Shown: piece by piece, positions 60,513-64,000 of the stretch
How the letters are laid out: each line of letters starts with the position of its first letter
How positions within the stretch are numbered: the first letter of the stretch is position 1
From: Arthrobacter sp. MA-N2
Lineage (GTDB): Bacteria; Actinomycetota; Actinomycetes; Actinomycetales; Micrococcaceae
DNA length: 64,000 nt
Assembly: GCF_000517125.1 (NCBI RefSeq)
Contig: NZ_KI912155.1
Coordinates: 1,124,418-1,188,417 of the forward strand
Direction of reading: 5' to 3'
Made by a program: the position numbers and the translations under genes
Notes under the pieces: generated by a model
Told to the model about the DNA's origin: nothing
Database searches by the model: none
The model's input: only the letters and a program-made list of their open reading frames with translations

Positions 60513-60759
60513 CGACTAGATCCGAACTGCTATCGGGCAATTGCTCACGGGGCAGCACCTTCACCTTGAGTGATGGCGCCCGGCTGCTTGAGCGAAAAGG
60601 CCGAAGATCCGGCCGTGGTCCGGCCTGCGCGGACCGTAGAAGAATTGTCCACCGCACCTTCCCCGTGCGCAACCCCGCGACGAGGGTGTGTCCACGTGGC
60701 GGACGCGGTATTGGGAAGCCTTTTCCTCCATTACGGCCCCGGTGCTCGTAGACTGAGCC

Positions 60760-61497
60760 ATGGACGAAATGAGCCAAAACGCCTCGGTAGTGGAGCAACT
60801 CCAAGATTTGGTTATCGACAGCGAGGACGTAAGCGGCTTCCTCGAAGACCTTGCGGTGTTCACGGCGTCGTCGCTGTCAGCTTCGCGCGGGCAGGACGTC
60901 CTGTGCGGGGTCACGTTGAGCAGGCGTCGCAGATCAATGACGGTTGCCGGAAGCAGCCACGAAGCCCGCCTCATCGACGAGGTGCAGCAAGCGTACGGAG
61001 ACGGACCGTGCTTGGAGGCCATGAGGAGCGGGAAGCCGGTCCTGGTTTCTGACACGTCGGCGGACTCGCGGTGGCTTGAATACTGCTCCACTATCGCCGA
61101 ACGCGGGCACCTGGCCGTGCTCTGCGTGCCCCTGAGCCTGGAGGAGGGTGCGACGGGGGCGATCAACCTGTTTGCCCCGCAGCGGGATGCTTTCGATGAG
61201 GCCTCCATCCGTAGCTGCGAGCAATTCGCGAGTCAAGCGGAAAAAGCCTTGAGGCTGGCGGTGCGGATCGGTACCACGCGACAACGCGCAGAAGACCTCG
61301 AGCAGGCTATGCGTTCCCGGACTGCCATTGATCTGGCGACCGGCGTCATCATGGGGCAGAACAGGTGCAGCCAGGAGGAAGCAATCAGGATTCTGACCAA
61401 GGCCTCCAACGGCAGGAACCAGAAGCTCCGGGATGTCGCGGAATCCCTGCTCCGATCCTTGACCAACGAGGAGCCGGTCTCGCACTTCCAGGCTTAA
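60760..61497 (+). CDS. GAF and ANTAR domain protein
   Basis: 245 residues. GAF domain at about 20-165 (GPCLEAMRSGKPVLVSDTSA, LAVLCVPLSLEEGATGAINLF). ANTAR RNA-binding domain at about 180-235 (EQAMRSRTAIDLATGVIMGQ, CSQEEAIRILTKASNGRNQK). ANTAR proteins act as antiterminators by binding double hairpins in nascent RNA. The ATG follows TAGACT by 5 nt without a ribosome site, so a leaderless message is likely. Confidence 0.93.
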   Translation: MDEMSQNASVVEQLQDLVIDSEDVSGFLEDLAVFTASSLSASRGQDVLCGVTLSRRRRSMTVAGSSHEARLIDEVQQAYGDGPCLEAMRSGKPVLVSDTSADSRWLEYCSTIAERGHLAVLCVPLSLEEGATGAINLFAPQRDAFDEASIRSCEQFASQAEKALRLAVRIGTTRQRAEDLEQAMRSRTAIDLATGVIMGQNRCSQEEAIRILTKASNGRNQKLRDVAESLLRSLTNEEPVSHFQA

Positions 61498-61515
61498 GCG
61501 ACTGCGCTAGCTGCG

Positions 61516-61732
61516 CTAGCTGCGCTCCGCGATTCTTTTGACGCTTTCCACCAAGCCGTCCCACATGCCTTTCGAGTGTGCCGCCTCTTCGGAGCTGGCG
61601 TTGCCAGGTACCGCGCCAAGCGATGGACCCGCCAACCGTCCAGTCGGTGACAACCTCGGTTCCGAACATGAACTCTTGATGGCCTGGGGATCGGTGAGTA
61701 CTGACCACACCCGATCGGCGCTTGCCTGCCAT
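61516..61732 (-). pseudogene. AHSA1/SRPBCC family pseudogene
   Basis: Three pieces in different frames on the minus strand keep the family order: ASADRVWSVLTDPQAIK, then EFMFGTEVVTDWTVGGSIAW, then EEAAHSKGMWDGLVESVKRI. The start ATG at 61732 has GGGGAAGAG upstream. Two frameshifts and the loss of about 60 central codons make it inactive. Confidence 0.8.
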
Positions 61733-61837
61733 GCTCTTCCCCTTTGTCTGCTGCCCTGCGCCCTGAACCGGCAACAGAGTCTACGCCTGGGGTGAGGGCG
61801 CGGGCTGGCGCGAGGGTTCAGGAGCGCTGAGGCGGCT

Positions 61838-63289
61838 TCATCCCAGGTGAACGATGGGCGTGTCGCCGTCGGACCCCGTGAATTTCTTGCGGTCGATGGT
61901 GATGAGAAGAAGGGCGATCGGGGTGATCAGGATCGCGATGCCCGCGGCCCAGAGGAAGACGGCCGCGTAGCCTGTGGAGAGGGCGGCCAGCGAGCCTCCG
62001 CCGCCCGTGGCGACGGCGATGGTGCTGAATAAGGCGATTCCTAGGGAACCGCCGATTTGCTGCGAGGCATTGACCAGGGCGCTCGCGACGCCGGAATCGT
62101 CCTTGTTCACACCGAACAGGGCAAGGTTTTGCATCGGCACGAAGACCATGCCCAGCCCGGCACCCAGGAGAAGCAGGGCAGGCAGTACGTTGACGAGGTA
62201 GCTGCCGGCGGCGCTGACCTGCGTGAGCCACAGCATTGCAGCCGCAATGAAGACCGGCCCCGCCGCCGTCGGGATTTTCGCGCCGAGTTTCGGCAGGTTC
62301 TTCGCGACGAGACCTGCGGTGATGATCAAGACCACCGTCATGGGCAGGGAAGCAAGGCCGGCGAGGAAGGGTGCGAAGCCAAGGACAATCTGGATGTAGA
62401 AGTTGATGAAGAGGATGCCGCCTATGAGCACCGCGCCGGACAGGAAGGAGGCCAGGAAGGCGGCTCCGCGGTTCTGTTCGGTGGCGACGCGCAACGGCAG
62501 CAGAGGGTGCTTGACCTTCCGCTCGACGACGACGAAGAGCACCATCAGCGCGACGCCCGCTGCGATGAAGCCCCAGGCCTCGGGGGCTCCCCAGCCGTCC
62601 TCTGCGTTGGTGAATCCATAGACAAGGGAACCAAGTCCAAGGGCAGCGAGAACGACGCCGGGCCAGTCATATTTGGTGGAGCCGTGGGCTTTGCTCTCCC
62701 GCACGAGGGACCACACGCCAATGAGGGCGATAATCGCGATGGGCACGTTGACAAAGAAGCACCAGCGCCAGGTCACGTGTTCCGTCAGGAAACCACCCAG
62801 AAGAACGCCGACAGCGGCCCCGACGCCGGTGATGGAGCCGAAGATCGCGAACGCGGTGCCGCGGTCTTTTCCGCTAGGAAAGGCCACCGTCAGTAAGGCC
62901 AGTGCTGCCGGAGCCAGGAGCGCCGCGAACAGGCCCTGTAGGGCTCGGGCGCCGATCAGCTCCCACGGTTGCTGAGCGATGCCGCCGAGTAGGGATGCGA
63001 GGGAAAAGCCCACTGCGGCCAGGCTGAATGTCCGCTTGCGGCCCCAGAAATCGGCGATGCGACCACCGAGCAGCAGGAAGGCGCCGAAGGCCAGCGCGTA
63101 AGCCGTGATCACCCAGGAACGTGTCGCGTCGCTGATACCCATCTCTATCTGGAGGCGCGGCAGTGCCAGATTCACGATTGTGCCGTCCAAAACCACCATG
63201 AACTGTGCGAGGGCCAAGAACACCAACGCCCACCAGCCGTGCTGCCCTCTTCTTTGTTCCGTCCTTGCAATTGCCAACTGTGTTGCCAT
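61838..63289 (-). CDS. MFS multidrug transporter, DHA2 (14-helix) type
   Basis: 483 residues with about 14 membrane helices. It has VVLDGTIVNLALPRLQ, GGRIADFWGRKRTF (motif A), GSITGVGAAVGVLLGGFLTE (motif C, antiporter) and WRWCFFVNVP, typical of EmrB/QacA exporters. It probably exports toxic compounds in exchange for protons. Upstream on the same strand is a MarR-type regulator, across an operator-like palindrome. Confidence 0.92.
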   Translation of the reverse strand: MATQLAIARTEQRRGQHGWWALVFLALAQFMVVLDGTIVNLALPRLQIEMGISDATRSWVITAYALAFGAFLLLGGRIADFWGRKRTFSLAAVGFSLASLLGGIAQQPWELIGARALQGLFAALLAPAALALLTVAFPSGKDRGTAFAIFGSITGVGAAVGVLLGGFLTEHVTWRWCFFVNVPIAIIALIGVWSLVRESKAHGSTKYDWPGVVLAALGLGSLVYGFTNAEDGWGAPEAWGFIAAGVALMVLFVVVERKVKHPLLPLRVATEQNRGAAFLASFLSGAVLIGGILFINFYIQIVLGFAPFLAGLASLPMTVVLIITAGLVAKNLPKLGAKIPTAAGPVFIAAAMLWLTQVSAAGSYLVNVLPALLLLGAGLGMVFVPMQNLALFGVNKDDSGVASALVNASQQIGGSLGIALFSTIAVATGGGGSLAALSTGYAAVFLWAAGIAILITPIALLLITIDRKKFTGSDGDTPIVHLG

Positions 63290-63315
63290 GGCCGCACCCG
63301 CTCCTCAAAGTAATA

Positions 63316-63331
63316 ATACTTACGAAAGTAT
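63316..63331. promoter_or_regulatory. MarR operator candidate before the exporter
   Basis: ATACTTACGAAAGTAT has 6-bp arms (ATACTT/AAGTAT) and is followed by a third half-site ATAAGT. It lies 27 bp upstream of the exporter start, where binding would block its promoter. Confidence 0.65.
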
Positions 63332-63378
63332 AAGTGCATGATCTGGTTGCTCAAGAGCGCCATTGGGCGTGATATTGC

Positions 63379-63852
63379 TTACTCGGGCTCCGCGAGGATG
63401 GAGGCGAGGCGTTGCAGGGCTGGGAGGCTTGCGGCAATTTGCTTGCGTTCCTCGGGCAGTAGCCGGGAACTTGCCGAGGCGAGGACCTCCGCCCAGGAAC
63501 CCTCAAGAAGTGCCTTGATCCGCTGGGATTCCGCTGTGGGATGGAGGGCCACGTAGCGCTTGTCTGCGGCGTCACGGGCCCGGGTAACGAGGCCCGCGGC
63601 CACGAGCTCACGGAGCTGGACGCTGACGTTGCTGAACTGCCGCCCGAGGCGCGAGGCGATTTCCGCGACAGTGATTCCCGGGTGGCTTTCGATGATCCTC
63701 AGGATTTCCAGGACGCCGTTCGGGAGCGGCCTGACGCCCGTCTCGTTGTGGGATTTCCGGCGGACGTCGGAGGAAATGTCGATCATCGAGACTGCCAAGG
63801 CCCGGTGGTCCACCGATTTGGCCGCCCCTTCGTCCGCACCAACACTTTGCAT
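63379..63852 (-). CDS. MarR family transcriptional regulator
   Basis: 157 residues with the wHTH core LPNGVLEILRIIESHPGITVAEIASRLGRQFSNVSVQLRELV, ending its wing in AADKRYVALHPTAESQRIKA. It probably represses the exporter downstream. I chose ATG at 63852; ATG at 63888 would start within 12 bp of the divergent gene and is less likely. Confidence 0.87.
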   Translation of the reverse strand: MQSVGADEGAAKSVDHRALAVSMIDISSDVRRKSHNETGVRPLPNGVLEILRIIESHPGITVAEIASRLGRQFSNVSVQLRELVAAGLVTRARDAADKRYVALHPTAESQRIKALLEGSWAEVLASASSRLLPEERKQIAASLPALQRLASILAEPE

Positions 63853-63899
63853 TTCATAAGCATAGGCGTGTCCTCGGATGCGGCGCATAGGCTCTTCCC

Positions 63900-64000
63900 A
63901 TGGAAACTGTGGTCTGGTCCAAACCGGAAAATGAGCGCGCCGGGACACCGCTCCTGGTAATGATGCACGGATATGGCACGGACGAGCAACGAATGGTGGA
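63900..64000 (+). CDS. Alpha/beta hydrolase (phospholipase/carboxylesterase type), N-terminus only
   Basis: The 33 visible residues run from ATG at 63900 and contain AGTPLLVMMHGYGTDEQRMV. The HGYG oxyanion loop followed by DEQ is typical of the phospholipase/carboxylesterase family (YpfH/Est-like). The nucleophile and the rest lie beyond the window. Confidence 0.8.
   Translation, partial: METVVWSKPENERAGTPLLVMMHGYGTDEQRMV

Overview
The window is high-GC DNA from a Gram-positive actinobacterium. The best guess is a soil Micrococcaceae (Arthrobacter, Paenarthrobacter or Pseudarthrobacter). Reasons: frequent GTG/TTG starts, ATGA/GTGA translational coupling, a desferrioxamine-type desABCD operon behind a DtxR/DmdR-like box, a Pol-PE-Lig type LigD with Ku, a GAF-ANTAR protein, and a relic of the actinobacterial fba-DUF3151 gene pair. 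No tRNA, rRNA or CRISPR array was seen.

Layout. 1-9.3 kb is a ribulose monophosphate (RuMP) island: hxlA (cut by the window edge) and hxlB, then on the same strand tkt-tal-rpe-rpiB. Together they fix formaldehyde onto ribulose 5-phosphate, isomerise the product and regenerate the acceptor. hxlB and tkt share a duplicated promoter/start-codon module. A GH15 hydrolase, a truncated copy of the hxlA 5' end and relics of fba and DUF3151 lie between them. 9.5-17.4 kb holds a relE relic, the iron-regulated siderophore operon, an SDR and a FUSC membrane protein. 17.5-34.6 kb is a LacI-controlled island for inositol or an inositol-like compound: a sugar ABC transporter, IolD, IolG, IolE, IolA-like MmsA, further Gfo/Idh/MocA and aldehyde/hydroxyacid dehydrogenases, an HpcH-type aldolase and a TIM-barrel isomerase. 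IolB and IolC are absent. The island lies between two copies of a 66-bp palindromic repeat.

34.6-47.3 kb is mixed: an internally deleted SRPBCC gene, GNAT, an HTH/Clp-N pair behind strong palindromes, a polytopic membrane protein, a VOC protein, a two-component system, an MFS symporter, a HemK-like methyltransferase, one insertion sequence with composite ends, and a MarR-DoxX-dioxygenase cassette. 47.7-55.2 kb is a stress and DNA-end-joining island: LigD, Ku, Dps, topoisomerase IB, CsbD, small membrane and zinc-ribbon proteins, plus an array of GGACAT-type repeats. 55.2-59.6 kb is the fructose PTS (ptsH, fruA, fruK, fruR) with its operator. 59.6-64 kb has a second zinc-ribbon paralogue, GAF-ANTAR, an AHSA1 pseudogene, a MarR-MFS pair and the start of an alpha/beta hydrolase.

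The most notable items are the promoter-capture architecture of the RuMP island, the non-canonical inositol cluster, the new zinc-ribbon family, the repeat families, and the number of genes that carry internal deletions in a genome with NHEJ machinery.
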